Shown here piece by piece: positions 1 to 8,389 of a stretch of 64,000 nt of DNA (positions are counted from its first letter, which is position 1; each line of letters begins with the position of its first letter). The DNA is from Streptomyces sp. NRRL B-24484 (lineage in GTDB: Bacteria > Actinomycetota > Actinomycetes > Streptomycetales > Streptomycetaceae). The DNA lies in contig NZ_JOAI01000036.1 in the NCBI RefSeq assembly GCF_000717715.1, positions 22,769 to 86,768 on the forward strand. Direction: 5' to 3'. The translations under genes and the position numbers were made by a program. Below the pieces are notes generated by a model. That model saw nothing but the letters and a program-made list of their open reading frames with translations. It was not told the origin of the DNA and ran no database searches.

Positions 1-45
1 GACCCCGGCAACCTGTTCCGGGTCAACCACAACATCAAGCCGTAG
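1..45 (+). CDS. BBE-like FAD-dependent oxidoreductase, C-terminal end only
   Basis: Only the last 14 codons and a TAG stop lie inside the window; they read DPGNLFRVNHNIKP. This tail is typical of berberine-bridge-enzyme-like FAD oxidoreductases, which end with a conserved D-P-x-N-L-F-R-x-N-x-N-I-x-P stretch after the BBE domain. The family oxidises sugars or secondary metabolites with covalently bound FAD. The flavin attachment residues, any signal peptide and the substrate cannot be judged because the rest lies left of the window. The gene converges on the serine hydrolase gene that follows, with a 45-base gap that holds no clear hairpin. Confidence 0.7.
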   Translation, partial: DPGNLFRVNHNIKP

Positions 46-90
46 CCATAGCCATATCCGCGGCCGCGGGCGCGGGCGCAGCAGCGGCCG

Positions 91-1320
91 TCAGCCGAGG
101 ACGGCGCCGGCCAGCTGCATGATGACCGGGGCCTCGGCGCCGTCCAGGCCGGTCGGGTTGAGCGAGTAGACGACCGTCCGGGAGAGGTCCCGGGTGGCGA
201 ACACACCGCTCGTCCAGCCCGGCCTGGAGCCGGTCTTGCCCCAGATCTCCACGCCGCCGACCTCCGTCCGCTCCAGGCCCATGCTCATGCAGGCCCGGCC
301 GGCGTCCGGCCCGGTCTCGCAGTGGCTGCTGTGGTGGGTCGGCACGTCGGGGACGGTGAACAGCGCCTGCTGCTGGGCGGGCGGCAGCAGACGGCCGCGG
401 AACAGCGCGGTGATGAAGCGGTCCAGGTCGGCGGCGCTGGAGATCAGCCCGCCCTCCGCCCACGGCCAGGGGCTCTGCTCGGTCACGTCCACCTGCCGCG
501 GGGTGCCGTCCGGGCCGGGCACGGTCAGCCGGGGGCGGGCGGTGGGGTGCCGCAGCGCCGGGTCGTCCACGGCCGGCACCGAGGTGTCGTGCAGCCCGAG
601 CGGGCGGATGATCCGCTGCTGCACCTCGTGGGCGTAGCCGTGCCCGGTGACCTTCTCGACGAGCAGGCCGGCCACGAAGGTGTTCATGCCGTTGTACTGC
701 TGCGCGGTGCCGGGCGCGAAGGCCATCTCCTGGCCGTTCATCGTGGCCACCACGCGCTCCGGCGACCAGGACTCGAAGCGGTGGTCGACGAACCACGCGG
801 CCGAGCCGTCGCCCCACGGGCCGTCGGCGCCGTTCGGGAGCCCGCTGGTGTGGTTCAGCAGCTGCCCGACCGCGATCGGCGGGAAGGACGCCGGCAGCAG
901 GCCGGGCAGGTAGTGCTGGACGGGGGTGTCGAGGTCGAGGCGGTGCTCGGCGGCCAGTTGGAGCACCACCGTCGCGGTGAACACCTTGGAGATCGAGCCG
1001 ATCCGGAACCGCCCGTCGGCGTCCGGGGCCCGGCCGGTGGCCGGGTCGCCGATGCCGCCCACCGCGTCCAGCCGGCCGGCGCGGCCGGAGACGTGCACCA
1101 GCGCCCCGGACACCTCGGCGGTCGGCAGCCCGGCGAGCACCCGGCGGACGGCGGCCCGGTCCAGCGGCGGCACCGGGGCGGTGGCCTGCACCTGCACCGC
1201 GGCGGTGGGCCGCGGGGCGGCCGAGGCGGGACCGGCCGCCGTGCCCACGGCCAACGCGGCGAGCACCGCTCCGGCGGCGGCAACGGCGGTCCAACGGGTA
1301 CGGCGCACAACTGCGGTCAC
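91..1320 (-). CDS. Secreted serine hydrolase (class C beta-lactamase / DD-carboxypeptidase family)
   Basis: This is a 409-residue serine hydrolase of the beta-lactamase/DD-peptidase fold. An Arg-containing N-terminus, a hydrophobic segment and an A-x-A site near residue 30 form a signal peptide, so it should act outside the membrane on peptidoglycan peptides or small esters. The catalytic motifs are all visible and in order: SISK near residue 108 (nucleophile Ser and Lys), YNG near 209 and KTG near 361. I chose the GTG at 1320 because an AGGAG lies 8 bases before it; an upstream in-frame ATG at 1449 would place about 40 unlikely residues before the signal peptide. Penicillin-binding, esterase and amidase activities cannot be separated from sequence alone. 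Confidence 0.88.
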   Translation of the reverse strand: MTAVVRRTRWTAVAAAGAVLAALAVGTAAGPASAAPRPTAAVQVQATAPVPPLDRAAVRRVLAGLPTAEVSGALVHVSGRAGRLDAVGGIGDPATGRAPDADGRFRIGSISKVFTATVVLQLAAEHRLDLDTPVQHYLPGLLPASFPPIAVGQLLNHTSGLPNGADGPWGDGSAAWFVDHRFESWSPERVVATMNGQEMAFAPGTAQQYNGMNTFVAGLLVEKVTGHGYAHEVQQRIIRPLGLHDTSVPAVDDPALRHPTARPRLTVPGPDGTPRQVDVTEQSPWPWAEGGLISSAADLDRFITALFRGRLLPPAQQQALFTVPDVPTHHSSHCETGPDAGRACMSMGLERTEVGGVEIWGKTGSRPGWTSGVFATRDLSRTVVYSLNPTGLDGAEAPVIMQLAGAVLG

Positions 1321-1521
1321 GACGCGATCTCCTGACGTCCGGTCATCACGGGCCGGGCCACCCGGCCCCGCACAGGAGTCTTGCGAAACCGGCTCCCGGA
1401 TCCATCGGGGACGAACCCCCACCCGCCCCCGATCCCGCACCCGGGACAACCCCGATCCGACCCGGGCGCCCCTCCGGGACGGAGGACCGCCGCACCCGGC
1501 CGACCGGAACCGGAACCGGCG

Positions 1522-1553
1522 AAGGGGCCGGCTCCCGGAGGAGCCGGCCCCTT
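1522..1553 (-). terminator. Terminator-like hairpin after ychF
   Basis: A perfect 14-bp stem (AAGGGGCCGGCTCC and its complement) closes a CGGA loop. It lies 46 bases past the ychF stop, where a terminator is expected; there is no U-tract, as is usual in actinomycetes. Confidence 0.75.
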
Positions 1554-1598
1554 GCGGGCCGCAGGTCCGCCGCGCACCCGGCGCGGCGTCGGAGCGGG

Positions 1599-2672
1599 TC
1601 AGACGTTGAAGCGGAACTCCACCACGTCGCCGTCCTGCATGACGTACTCCTTGCCCTCGATGCGGGCCTTGCCCTTGCTGCGGGCCTCGGCGATGGAGCC
1701 GGTCTCGACCAGGTCGCCGAAGGAGATGACCTCCGCCTTGATGAAGCCCTTCTGGAAGTCGGTGTGGATGACACCGGCGGCCTCGGGGGCGGTGGCGCCC
1801 TTCTTGATCGTCCAGGCCCGGGTCTCCTTGGGGCCGGCGGTCAGGTAGGTCTGCAGGCCGAGGGTCTCGAAGCCGACCCGGGCGAGGGTGGCGAGGCCGG
1901 GCTCGTCCTGGCCCATGGACTGGAGCAGCTCCAGCGCCTCCTCGTCGTCGAGCTCGATCAGCTCGGACTCGATCTTGGCGTTCAGGAAGATCGCCTCGGC
2001 GGGGGCGACCAGGGCGCGCTGGGCGTCCTTGAAGTCCTCGTCGGCGAGCTCGTCCTCGTCCACGTTGAAGACGTAGAGGAACGGCTTGGCGGTGAGCAGG
2101 TGCAGCTCGCGGATCGGGTGGGTGTCGAAGCCCGCCTCGAAGAGGGTCTTGCCGGTCTCCAGGATCGCCTTGGCGGCCTCGGCGGCGGCCAGCACCGGCG
2201 CGGTGTCCTTCTTGAGGCGCGCCTCCTTCTGCAGGCGCGGCAGGGCCTTCTCGACGGTCTGCAGGTCGGCGAGGATCAGCTCGGTGTGGATGGTCTCGAT
2301 GTCGTCCTTGGGCGAGACCTTGCCGTCGACGTGCACCACGTCGGGGTCGGTGAAGGCGCGGACGACCTGGCAGATCGCGTCCGACTCGCGGATGTTGGCG
2401 AGGAACTTGTTGCCCAGGCCCTCGCCCTCGCTGGCGCCGCGGACGATGCCGGCGATGTCGACGAAGTCGACGGTGGCCGGGAGGATCCGCGCCGAGCCGA
2501 AGATCTCGGCGAGCTTCGCCAGCCGGGTGTCCGGGACACCGACGACGCCCACGTTGGGCTCGATGGTGGCGAACGGGTAGTTGGCCGCCAGCACGTCGTT
2601 CTTGGTCAGGGCGTTGAACAGGGTCGACTTGCCGACGTTCGGCAGGCCGACGATTCCGATCGAGAGCGACAT
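1599..2672 (-). CDS. ychF: Redox-regulated ATPase YchF (Obg/OLA1 family)
   Basis: This is a 357-residue, full-length YchF/OLA1 protein, a translation-factor-class P-loop nucleotidase that binds ribosomes and is linked to oxidative-stress control. Visible are the P-loop GLPNVGKST near residues 9-17, a switch region with DFVDIAG near 70, the NVDE element where GTPases have NKxD (the change that makes YchF prefer ATP) and a C-terminal TGS domain ending in DGDVVEFRFNV. The start is the ATG at 2672. The gene stands alone, with a strong hairpin after its stop and the VOC gene behind it on the same strand. Confidence 0.97.
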   Translation of the reverse strand: MSLSIGIVGLPNVGKSTLFNALTKNDVLAANYPFATIEPNVGVVGVPDTRLAKLAEIFGSARILPATVDFVDIAGIVRGASEGEGLGNKFLANIRESDAICQVVRAFTDPDVVHVDGKVSPKDDIETIHTELILADLQTVEKALPRLQKEARLKKDTAPVLAAAEAAKAILETGKTLFEAGFDTHPIRELHLLTAKPFLYVFNVDEDELADEDFKDAQRALVAPAEAIFLNAKIESELIELDDEEALELLQSMGQDEPGLATLARVGFETLGLQTYLTAGPKETRAWTIKKGATAPEAAGVIHTDFQKGFIKAEVISFGDLVETGSIAEARSKGKARIEGKEYVMQDGDVVEFRFNV

Positions 2673-2745
2673 GAAGCGATGTCCCGTGGGCTTGGAGGGC
2701 GTGGAGCGGCCGGAGGCGGCCGATCCCCCAGTCTACGGGGCGCGC

Positions 2746-3126
2746 TCAGTCCCTCCGGTCGGGCTCCAGGAACTCCAGCCGGTTGCCGAGCGGGTCGGCG
2801 CTGTGGAAGCGGCGGCGGCCGGGGACGGAGTCGTCCCAGCGGACGGGGTGGCCGTGCTCCTCCAGCCGGGCGGCCAGCGCGTCCAGGTTGTGCACCAGGA
2901 TGCCCGGGTGGGCCTTCGGCGAGGGCGCGAAGTCGGGGACGACGCCGAGGTGCACCTCGGCTCCACCGCCGCGGAACCAGCAGCCGCCCCGCGCGGCCAG
3001 CAGCGGCGGCTTGGCCAGTTCGGTCATCCCGAGCACTCCGGCCCAGAACGCCCGGCAGGCCGGCTTCGCCCCGGCCGGGACGTCGAGCTGCACGTGGTGC
3101 ACCCGCTCGAAGGCGAAGTCCGTCAT
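2746..3126 (-). CDS. VOC (glyoxalase/bleomycin-resistance fold) family protein
   Basis: This is a 126-residue single-domain protein of the vicinal oxygen chelate superfamily. It has the paired beta-alpha-beta-beta-beta pattern, with [12 protein letters not shown] at the start and [15 protein letters not shown] at the end; the D-P-x-G-N-R-x-E-F signature carries the usual metal-ligand glutamate. Family members act as metal-dependent lyases, dioxygenases or drug-binding proteins, and the substrate here is unknown. The start is the ATG at 3126, with a GGAGGGG sequence just upstream. It is transcribed away from the DUF6542 gene. Confidence 0.85.
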   Translation of the reverse strand: MTDFAFERVHHVQLDVPAGAKPACRAFWAGVLGMTELAKPPLLAARGGCWFRGGGAEVHLGVVPDFAPSPKAHPGILVHNLDALAARLEEHGHPVRWDDSVPGRRRFHSADPLGNRLEFLEPDRRD

Positions 3127-3284
3127 CGCGCCCCTCCACCGGCGACCGCTCCGGGTCACCCTCGCTCCGGTTCGTCCCCGTCCGGACCCCGTCGGGCCGG
3201 GCGCCGGGCCGCCTCGGTCGTGGACGACGCTACCGCGCCCCCGGACACGCCCGGTCGGGAATTCCGGCATTACACACTGTGGCG

Positions 3285-3872
3285 ATGATCGGACCGTACG
3301 TTGGGTGGGTGGAGCAGCAGAGCATCCGTACCCAGCCCCCCGGGCCCCGGCGGCGGCCGCCGTCCGGCGCCGACCGGGCCGCCGTTCCGAGCCCCGCCGC
3401 ACCCGTCGACTCCCGGTTGCGCTCGGCGTCCGGCGGCGCGGTGGTCCGCCGGCCGCGCCTGCCGTGGGCGGGGCGCGGCCGGGAACGGACGGGGCGGCCG
3501 GCCCGGCTGACGGCGGTGGGCGCGGGCGTGGCCGCGGTCGTCGGGACGCTGCTGGTCGCCGGGGTGGACCGGATGCTGTCCGGGGGCCTCGGCGTGCTGT
3601 TCGGCCTCGGCTACCTGGTGGTCTGCTTCCAGTTGGCCGTCCGCGTCCGCTACCCCGACCTGCCGGCCGCACCGATCGCGGGGCCGATCGCGTTCGCGCT
3701 GGCGCTGGCGCTGCTGCAGCCGGTCGGTACGGCCGGCCTGACCGGCCGGGTGGTGGCGCTGGCCAGCGGGCTCGCGGTGCGCGCCGGCTGGCTGTTCGCC
3801 GGGACGGGCGTGGCAGCCGTGATCGTGGCGGCCCGGTTCGTGGCCCAGCGCCGGATCCGCCGCACCAAGTAG
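3285..3872 (+). CDS. DUF6542-type integral membrane protein
   Basis: This protein has about 195 residues. A basic, proline-rich N-terminal third (roughly residues 1-80) is followed by about four hydrophobic segments, ending in a short basic tail RRIRRTK. It matches the actinobacterial DUF6542 proteins often encoded near ychF and xseA, which have no assigned biochemical function. The start is uncertain: an ATG at 3285 has no Shine-Dalgarno, and an in-frame GTG at 3309 would give 187 residues. The gene converges on ppgK, and the 71-base gap contains a short tandem duplication. Confidence 0.7.
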   Translation: MIGPYVGWVEQQSIRTQPPGPRRRPPSGADRAAVPSPAAPVDSRLRSASGGAVVRRPRLPWAGRGRERTGRPARLTAVGAGVAAVVGTLLVAGVDRMLSGGLGVLFGLGYLVVCFQLAVRVRYPDLPAAPIAGPIAFALALALLQPVGTAGLTGRVVALASGLAVRAGWLFAGTGVAAVIVAARFVAQRRIRRTK

Positions 3873-3927
3873 CACCGCAGGGGTGGTCCCTTCCCGGTGC
3901 GCCCCTGGTGGTGCAGCCGCCCTGGCC

Positions 3928-3961
3928 AACTCGCGTGGGCGGCCTAACTCGCGTGGGCGGC
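3928..3961. repeat. 16-base tandem duplication across the ppgK stop
   Basis: The sequence AACTCGCGTGGGCGGC occurs at 3928-3943 and again at 3946-3961, an 18-base period. The second copy encodes the last residues of PpgK (AAHAS) and the first lies just beyond the TAG, in the same frame. Confidence 0.9.
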
Positions 3962-4690
3962 GGCGGCCATCGCGGCGCCGACGATGCCGGCGTTGTTGCG
4001 GAGCTCGGCCGGGAGGACCTCGGCGGCGCGCTTGCGCAGCAGCGGCAGGAACTTCTCGTGCTTGCGGCTGACGCCGCCGCCGATGATCATCAGCTGCGGC
4101 GAGAAGAGCATCTCGACCAGGTCGAGGTACTCGTCGACCCGGACGGCCCACTCGGCCCAGGACAGCCCGTGCCGCTCCCTGGCGGCCGAGGAGGCGCGCC
4201 GCTCGGCGTCCTTGCCGCGCAGTTCCAGGTGGCCGAGCTCGGTGTTGGGCACCAGGGCGCCGTCGACGAAGAGCGCGCTGCCGATGCCGGTGCCGAAGGT
4301 GAGCAGCAGGACGGTGCCGCCGCGGCCGCGCCCGGCTCCGTGGGTGACCTCGGCGATGCCGGCCGCGTCCGCGTCGTTGACCACGGTGGCGGGCAGGTCG
4401 AGGGCCTCGCGGAAGAGCCCCTCGGCGTCCATGCCGATCCAGTCCTTGTCGACGTTGGCGGCGGTGCGGGTGCGGCCGCGGACCACCACGCCGGGGAAGG
4501 TGAGGCCGACCGGTCCCTGGTGGCCGAAGTGCCGGACGACCTCGACGACCGCCTCGACCACCGCGTTCGGCGAGGACGGCTGCGGGGTGAGCACCTTGAA
4601 GCGCTCCTCGGCGAGCCCTCCCCCGGCCAGGTCGACCGGGGCGCCCTTGATCCCCGAGCCGCCGATGTCCACGCCGAATACCGTCGCCAT
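3944..4690 (-). CDS. ppgK: Polyphosphate glucokinase (ROK family)
   Basis: This 248-residue ROK-family sugar kinase phosphorylates glucose using polyphosphate and/or ATP, the main actinobacterial entry of glucose into glycolysis. The phosphate-binding motif DIGGSGIKG is near residues 7-15, and a second nucleotide motif [12 protein letters not shown] follows mid-protein. The short length without an N-terminal HTH separates it from ROK repressors and matches actinobacterial PpgK. I chose the ATG at 4690, which has GGAGG about 8 bases upstream, over the ATG at 4753. The C-terminus AAAAHAS lies next to a small duplication that copies the last codons past the stop. Confidence 0.92.
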   Translation of the reverse strand: MATVFGVDIGGSGIKGAPVDLAGGGLAEERFKVLTPQPSSPNAVVEAVVEVVRHFGHQGPVGLTFPGVVVRGRTRTAANVDKDWIGMDAEGLFREALDLPATVVNDADAAGIAEVTHGAGRGRGGTVLLLTFGTGIGSALFVDGALVPNTELGHLELRGKDAERRASSAARERHGLSWAEWAVRVDEYLDLVEMLFSPQLMIIGGGVSRKHEKFLPLLRKRAAEVLPAELRNNAGIVGAAMAAAAHAS

Positions 4691-4820
4691 CCCGCCGTTC
4701 CTCCCTCGAAGCGTTGTCCACAGCCTGTGCACGGACCGCGGCCTGCGCACCAACCTACGGGCGCGGCGCCGCCCCCGCCCGCCGTGCCGTCCCTCCGGTA
4801 CCCGGTGGCGGGCAGCGCGA

Positions 4821-4855
4821 AGCCCGGGCGTCCGCGGTGTGCGAACGCCCGGGCT
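4821..4855 (-). terminator. Hairpin downstream of ispH
   Basis: An 11-bp perfect stem (AGCCCGGGCGT and its complement) encloses a 13-base loop. It begins 36 bases after the ispH stop. Confidence 0.65.
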
Positions 4856-4891
4856 CGGTGCGGGTCGGGGCCGCCGCGCCCCGGGCTCGGC

Positions 4892-5866
4892 TCAGAGCTT
4901 GCCGGCGGCCTCGGCGCGCAGGTCGCGGCGGAGCTCCTTGGGCAGCGAGAACTGCAGGTGCTCCTCGGCGGTCTTCACGGCCTCGACGTCGGCGTAGCCG
5001 CGCTCGGCGAGGAACTCCAGGACGCCGTCGACGAGGATCTCGGGGACCGAGGCGCCGCTGGTCAGGCCGACGGTGGTGACGCCCTCCAGCCAGGCCTCGT
5101 CGATCTCGTCGGCGAAGTCGACCAGGTGGGCGGCCTTGGCGCCGTACTCCAGGCCGACCTCGACCAGGCGGACGGAGTTGGAGGAGTTCTTGGAGCCGAC
5201 GACGATCAGCAGGTCGGTCTCGGGCGCGAGCTTCTTCACCGCGACCTGGCGGTTCTGCGTCGCGTAGCAGATGTCGTCGCTGGGCGGGCTGACCAGCAGC
5301 GGGAAGCGCTTCTGCAGTTCGCCGACGGTGGCCATGGTCTCGTCGACGGAGAGGGTGGTCTGGGAGAGCCAGACGACCTTGGACTCGTCGCGGACCTGCA
5401 CGCCTGCGACGTCCTCGGCACCGTCCACCAGGTGGATGCGGTCCGGGGCCTCGCCCATCGTGCCGATGACCTCCTCGTGGCCCTCGTGGCCGACGAGCAG
5501 GATGTCGTAGCCCTCCTCGGCGAAGCGCACGGCCTCCTTGTGCACCTTGGTCACCAGGGGGCAGGTGGCGTCGATCGTGGCGAGCTTGCCGGCCTTCGCC
5601 TCGTCGTGCACGGACGGGGCGACGCCGTGCGCCGAGAAGACGACGATCGAGCCCTCGGGCACCTCCTCCGTCTCGTCGACGAAGATCGCGCCCTTCTTCT
5701 CCAGGGTCTGCACGACGTACTTGTTGTGGACGATCTGCTTGCGGACGTAGATCGGGGCCCCGTACTGCTCCAGGGCCTTCTCCACGGCGATGACGGCGCG
5801 GTCGACGCCCGCGCAGTAGCCCCGGGGGGCGGCGAGCAGGACACGGCGCTGTGCAGTGGTGGACAT
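4892..5866 (-). CDS. ispH: 4-hydroxy-3-methylbut-2-enyl diphosphate reductase (IspH/LytB)
   Basis: This 324-residue iron-sulfur enzyme catalyses the last step of the MEP pathway, reducing HMBPP to IPP and DMAPP. The three cluster-binding cysteines are in place: GYCAGV at Cys18, DATCPLV near 99 and CYATQNRQ near 200. The HAHGV-equivalent, E and T/S active-site segments ([16 protein letters not shown]) are also visible. The ATG at 5866 has a TACGAT box only 6 bases upstream, as expected for a leaderless message, although a GGAG is also present. It is divergent from xseA. The isoprenoid theme recurs in the window with uppS. Confidence 0.97.
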   Translation of the reverse strand: MSTTAQRRVLLAAPRGYCAGVDRAVIAVEKALEQYGAPIYVRKQIVHNKYVVQTLEKKGAIFVDETEEVPEGSIVVFSAHGVAPSVHDEAKAGKLATIDATCPLVTKVHKEAVRFAEEGYDILLVGHEGHEEVIGTMGEAPDRIHLVDGAEDVAGVQVRDESKVVWLSQTTLSVDETMATVGELQKRFPLLVSPPSDDICYATQNRQVAVKKLAPETDLLIVVGSKNSSNSVRLVEVGLEYGAKAAHLVDFADEIDEAWLEGVTTVGLTSGASVPEILVDGVLEFLAERGYADVEAVKTAEEHLQFSLPKELRRDLRAEAAGKL

Positions 5867-5872
5867 GGCTCC

Positions 5873-5878
5873 ATCGTA
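5873..5878 (-). promoter_or_regulatory. Candidate -10 box of ispH
   Basis: TACGAT ends 6 bases before the ispH ATG, so the predicted transcription start falls at or next to the start codon. Confidence 0.45.
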
Positions 5879-5988
5879 CGGGCGCCCCGCCGCGGCGCCC
5901 CACGCGCAGGGGGCCGACGCGCAGGGGCGCCCCGGGCGCCGGGGCGCGCGGGCCGCCCCGGCGGGGCCGCGGCGTCAGCGTGCGGCGC

Positions 5989-5994
5989 TAGCCT
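5989..5994 (+). promoter_or_regulatory. Candidate -10 box of a leaderless xseA message
   Basis: TAGCCT ends 7 bases before the xseA ATG and no Shine-Dalgarno is present between them. Confidence 0.5.
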
Positions 5995-6001
5995 CGTGGG
6001 C

Positions 6002-7213
6002 ATGGCGAACAGCAGCTCCCCCGAGGCGCCCGTCCCGGTCGGCAAGGTGTCGGCGATGATCGGCGGTTGGATCGACCGGCTGGGCGAGGTCTGGGTCGAG
6101 GGGCAGATCGCGCAGCTGAACCGGCGCCCCGGCGCCGGGATGGTGTTCCTGACGCTGCGCGACCCTGAGCGGGACGTGTCGCTCACGGTGACCTGCTTCC
6201 GTTCGGTCTTCGAACAGGTGGCGGAGGTCGTCCAGGAGGGCTCGCGGGTCCTCGTCCACGCCAAGCCCGAGTGGTACACCGCGCGCGGCACGCTCTCGCT
6301 GCGGGCCTCGGAGATCCGGCTGGTCGGGCTCGGCGAGCTGCTGGCCCGGCTGGAGCAGCTGAAGCGCAAGCTCGGCGCGGAGGGGCTGTTCGACGCGGAG
6401 CGCAAGCGGCCGCTGCCGTTCCTGCCGCACTGCGTGGGGCTGGTGACCGGCCGCGGCTCGGCGGCCGAGCGGGACGTGCTGGAGAACGCCCGGCGGCGCT
6501 GGCCGGCCGTCCGGTTCGAGGTGCGCAACGTGCTGGTGCAGGGCCCGAACGCGGCGGCGCAGGTGGCGGGGGCCGTCCGCGAGCTGGACGAGCACCCGGA
6601 GGTGGACGTCATCGTGGTGGCCCGCGGCGGCGGCAGCGTGGAGGACCTGCTGCCGTTCTCCTCGGAGGAGCTGGTGCGCACGGTGGCGGCGGCCCGGACG
6701 CCGGTGGTCAGTGCGATCGGGCACGAGCCGGACCAGCCGCTGCTGGACTACGTCGCCGACTTCCGGGCGTCGACGCCGACCGACGCGGCGAAGCGGGTGG
6801 TCCCGGAGGTGGGCGAGGAGCTCGCCCGGGTGCGCCAGCTGCGGGACCGCGCCCGGCGCTGCGTGGTGGGCCGGGTCGAGCGGGAGCTGCACGGGCTGGA
6901 GGGGGTGCGCAGCCGTCCGGTGCTGGCCGCACCGCACCGCCTGGTGGCGGACCGGTCGGCGGAGGTGACGGCGCTGGCGGAGCGGTCGCGGCGGGTGCTG
7001 GGGCACCGGCTCGACCTCGCGCAGACGGACCTCGGGCACGCGCTGGCGCGGGTGGTGGCGCTGTCGCCGCTGGCGACCCTGCAGCGCGGCTACGCGGTGC
7101 TGCAGAAGGCCGACGGGGCCGTGGTGACGGACCCGGCGCAGGTGACGGCCGGCGAGGAGCTGCACGCGCGGGTGGCGGAGGGCGGCTTCGGGGTGACGGC
7201 CGCGCCGGAGTGA
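6002..7213 (+). CDS. xseA: Exodeoxyribonuclease VII large subunit
   Basis: This 403-residue catalytic subunit of exonuclease VII degrades single-stranded DNA in both directions and works with several copies of XseB. An OB-fold ssDNA-binding domain spans about residues 13-110, followed by the nuclease domain with the signature [20 protein letters not shown] near 238-257 and a C-terminal coiled coil that normally carries XseB. The ATG at 6002 starts [10 protein letters not shown]; a TAGCCT box 7 bases upstream and no ribosome-binding site suggest leaderless expression. Unusually for this group, xseB is not next door but about 2.5 kb away, with other genes between. Confidence 0.96.
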   Translation: MANSSSPEAPVPVGKVSAMIGGWIDRLGEVWVEGQIAQLNRRPGAGMVFLTLRDPERDVSLTVTCFRSVFEQVAEVVQEGSRVLVHAKPEWYTARGTLSLRASEIRLVGLGELLARLEQLKRKLGAEGLFDAERKRPLPFLPHCVGLVTGRGSAAERDVLENARRRWPAVRFEVRNVLVQGPNAAAQVAGAVRELDEHPEVDVIVVARGGGSVEDLLPFSSEELVRTVAAARTPVVSAIGHEPDQPLLDYVADFRASTPTDAAKRVVPEVGEELARVRQLRDRARRCVVGRVERELHGLEGVRSRPVLAAPHRLVADRSAEVTALAERSRRVLGHRLDLAQTDLGHALARVVALSPLATLQRGYAVLQKADGAVVTDPAQVTAGEELHARVAEGGFGVTAAPE

Positions 7214-7238
7214 GCGCGGACCGGCGGCCGGGCCGGGC

Positions 7239-7727
7239 TCATTCGACCGGGGTGCGGGCGTGCGGGGGGCGGCTCATGCTCTCCTGCACGAGGGTGTTCC
7301 ACTCGCGGCTGAGGTCGGCGAGCTCGGCCTGCGCCCGGTCGGCCGCCTCGTGGGCGTGCCGCAGTTCGCGGTGCACGGCCTCCAGCAGGCGCAGCAGGGC
7401 GTCGGCGCCGAGCTGTCGGCCGTCGGCGAGCGGCGGCGCCGGGGGCGGCGGTATCGCGGGCGGCGCGGCCGGCGGCAGTGCGGCCGCGCGGGCGGCGACG
7501 AGCTCGGCCTGACGGGCCGTCCTGGCCTCGGTCTCGCGCATCCACCGCCTGGTCCGCGCGAGCGCGTACTCGGTGGTGGACAGCGCCGCCACGGCCAGGC
7601 AGCCGAGGAACGGGATCCAGCGGGTGTCGTAGGTGCCGGCGACGATCAGTGCTGTTCCGCCGACCGCGCCCACTGCTCTGAGCGCATCGGCCGCCACCGG
7701 AGAGAATCTCGGCATTCCAGGCCTCAC
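7239..7727 (-). CDS. Two-TM membrane protein with C-terminal helix, coupled to XRE regulator
   Basis: This is a 162-residue protein I do not recognise. Two hydrophobic segments lie near residues 15-50, followed by a charged helix, a proline/alanine-rich linker (PPAAPPAIPPPPAPP near 100) and a long amphipathic helix to the end that could form a coiled coil. The GTG start at 7727 overlaps the stop of the upstream XRE regulator gene in a GTGA arrangement, so the two are translationally coupled. It may be a membrane partner of that regulator or of the nearby sigma factor, but this is inferred only from coupling. It converges on xseA with a 25-base gap. Confidence 0.7.
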   Translation of the reverse strand: MRPGMPRFSPVAADALRAVGAVGGTALIVAGTYDTRWIPFLGCLAVAALSTTEYALARTRRWMRETEARTARQAELVAARAAALPPAAPPAIPPPPAPPLADGRQLGADALLRLLEAVHRELRHAHEAADRAQAELADLSREWNTLVQESMSRPPHARTPVE

Positions 7728-8203
7728 CTCTGCATGTGCACTGCCCCTCCCCCGCGGTTCTCGTCCGGCGGAAAAGAACCGCGCTCGCTTTCCTGCTGCA
7801 GGCCGATCGCCTGGGAGATGGAGGCGAGAAGGAATTTCCGGATCATGGGGTGGGTGACACCCCAGGCATCCAACGCTTCCTCAGGGGTGATGGGTGAGCG
7901 TACTCCCCGAGGGAGATCATTTGCGGATTCCTCGGAAATCACTCCGCCGCGGACCAGGAGCTCGTGCAGGTCGAGGTGGACGACCTGCGCGATTCTCTGG
8001 AATTGGGAGGGGCGGGGAAGGGTCTCGCCGCGCAGCATGCGCCCGACCGCGGAGGCGCTCATGCCGGTGTCCCGGGCGAGGGCGAGCCGTCCGCCGGCGC
8101 CGGGGGTGAGGTCGTAGCCCGCACGCCGGGCGGCCTCGTGAACGACGGCGCCGAAACGTTGGGCGGGGGTGGTCTCCGAGGCGGTGTCCTCAGTCGGCTG
8201 CAT
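7724..8203 (-). CDS. XRE-family helix-turn-helix regulator
   Basis: This 159-residue protein has an N-terminal XRE-like HTH: RLALARDTGMSASAVGRMLR around residues 40-60 is the recognition segment, followed by LPRPSQFQRIAQVVHLDLHELLVRGG. The C-terminal 70 residues are unassigned. The ATG at 8203 lacks a Shine-Dalgarno and has TAGCCT 8 bases upstream; a TTG at 8212 is an alternative. Its stop overlaps the GTG of the membrane-protein gene, and it is divergent from the sigma-factor gene across a 186-base region with a perfect inverted repeat. Regulation of the sigma gene and of itself is the simplest reading. Confidence 0.82.
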   Translation of the reverse strand: MQPTEDTASETTPAQRFGAVVHEAARRAGYDLTPGAGGRLALARDTGMSASAVGRMLRGETLPRPSQFQRIAQVVHLDLHELLVRGGVISEESANDLPRGVRSPITPEEALDAWGVTHPMIRKFLLASISQAIGLQQESERGSFPPDENRGGGAVHMQR

Positions 8204-8211
8204 GGCGGGCA

Positions 8212-8217
8212 AGGCTA
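8212..8217 (-). promoter_or_regulatory. Candidate -10 box of the XRE gene
   Basis: TAGCCT lies 8 bases before the ATG at 8203. No ribosome-binding site is visible, which fits a leaderless message. Confidence 0.4.
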
Positions 8218-8244
8218 GCGCGTGTCATGTCCCAGATGCATCGA

Positions 8245-8260
8245 CTTGCATGTCTGCAAG
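8245..8260. promoter_or_regulatory. Inverted repeat, candidate XRE operator
   Basis: CTTGCA-TGTC-TGCAAG is a perfect 6-4-6 inverted repeat upstream of the XRE gene. The half-site CTTGCA recurs at 8331-8336, overlapping the -35 element of the sigma-factor promoter, so one protein could control both directions. Confidence 0.45.
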
Positions 8261-8331
8261 CCAGTGACGATCTGTCAGGTCCCGCCAAATCTGGATAGCA
8301 GTGAGGCGAACTGACGGAATTTCGGAATCGC

Positions 8332-8360
8332 TTGCACGCATGCATGCCCGCTCGTATCGT
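8332..8360 (+). promoter_or_regulatory. Promoter of the sigma-factor gene
   Basis: TTGCAC at 8332-8337 and TATCGT at 8355-8360 are separated by 17 bases, a good housekeeping-type promoter about 30 bases before the ATG at 8390. Confidence 0.5.
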
Positions 8361-8389
8361 TGCGGCACCTGCTCTCCGGGAGGTCCGGT

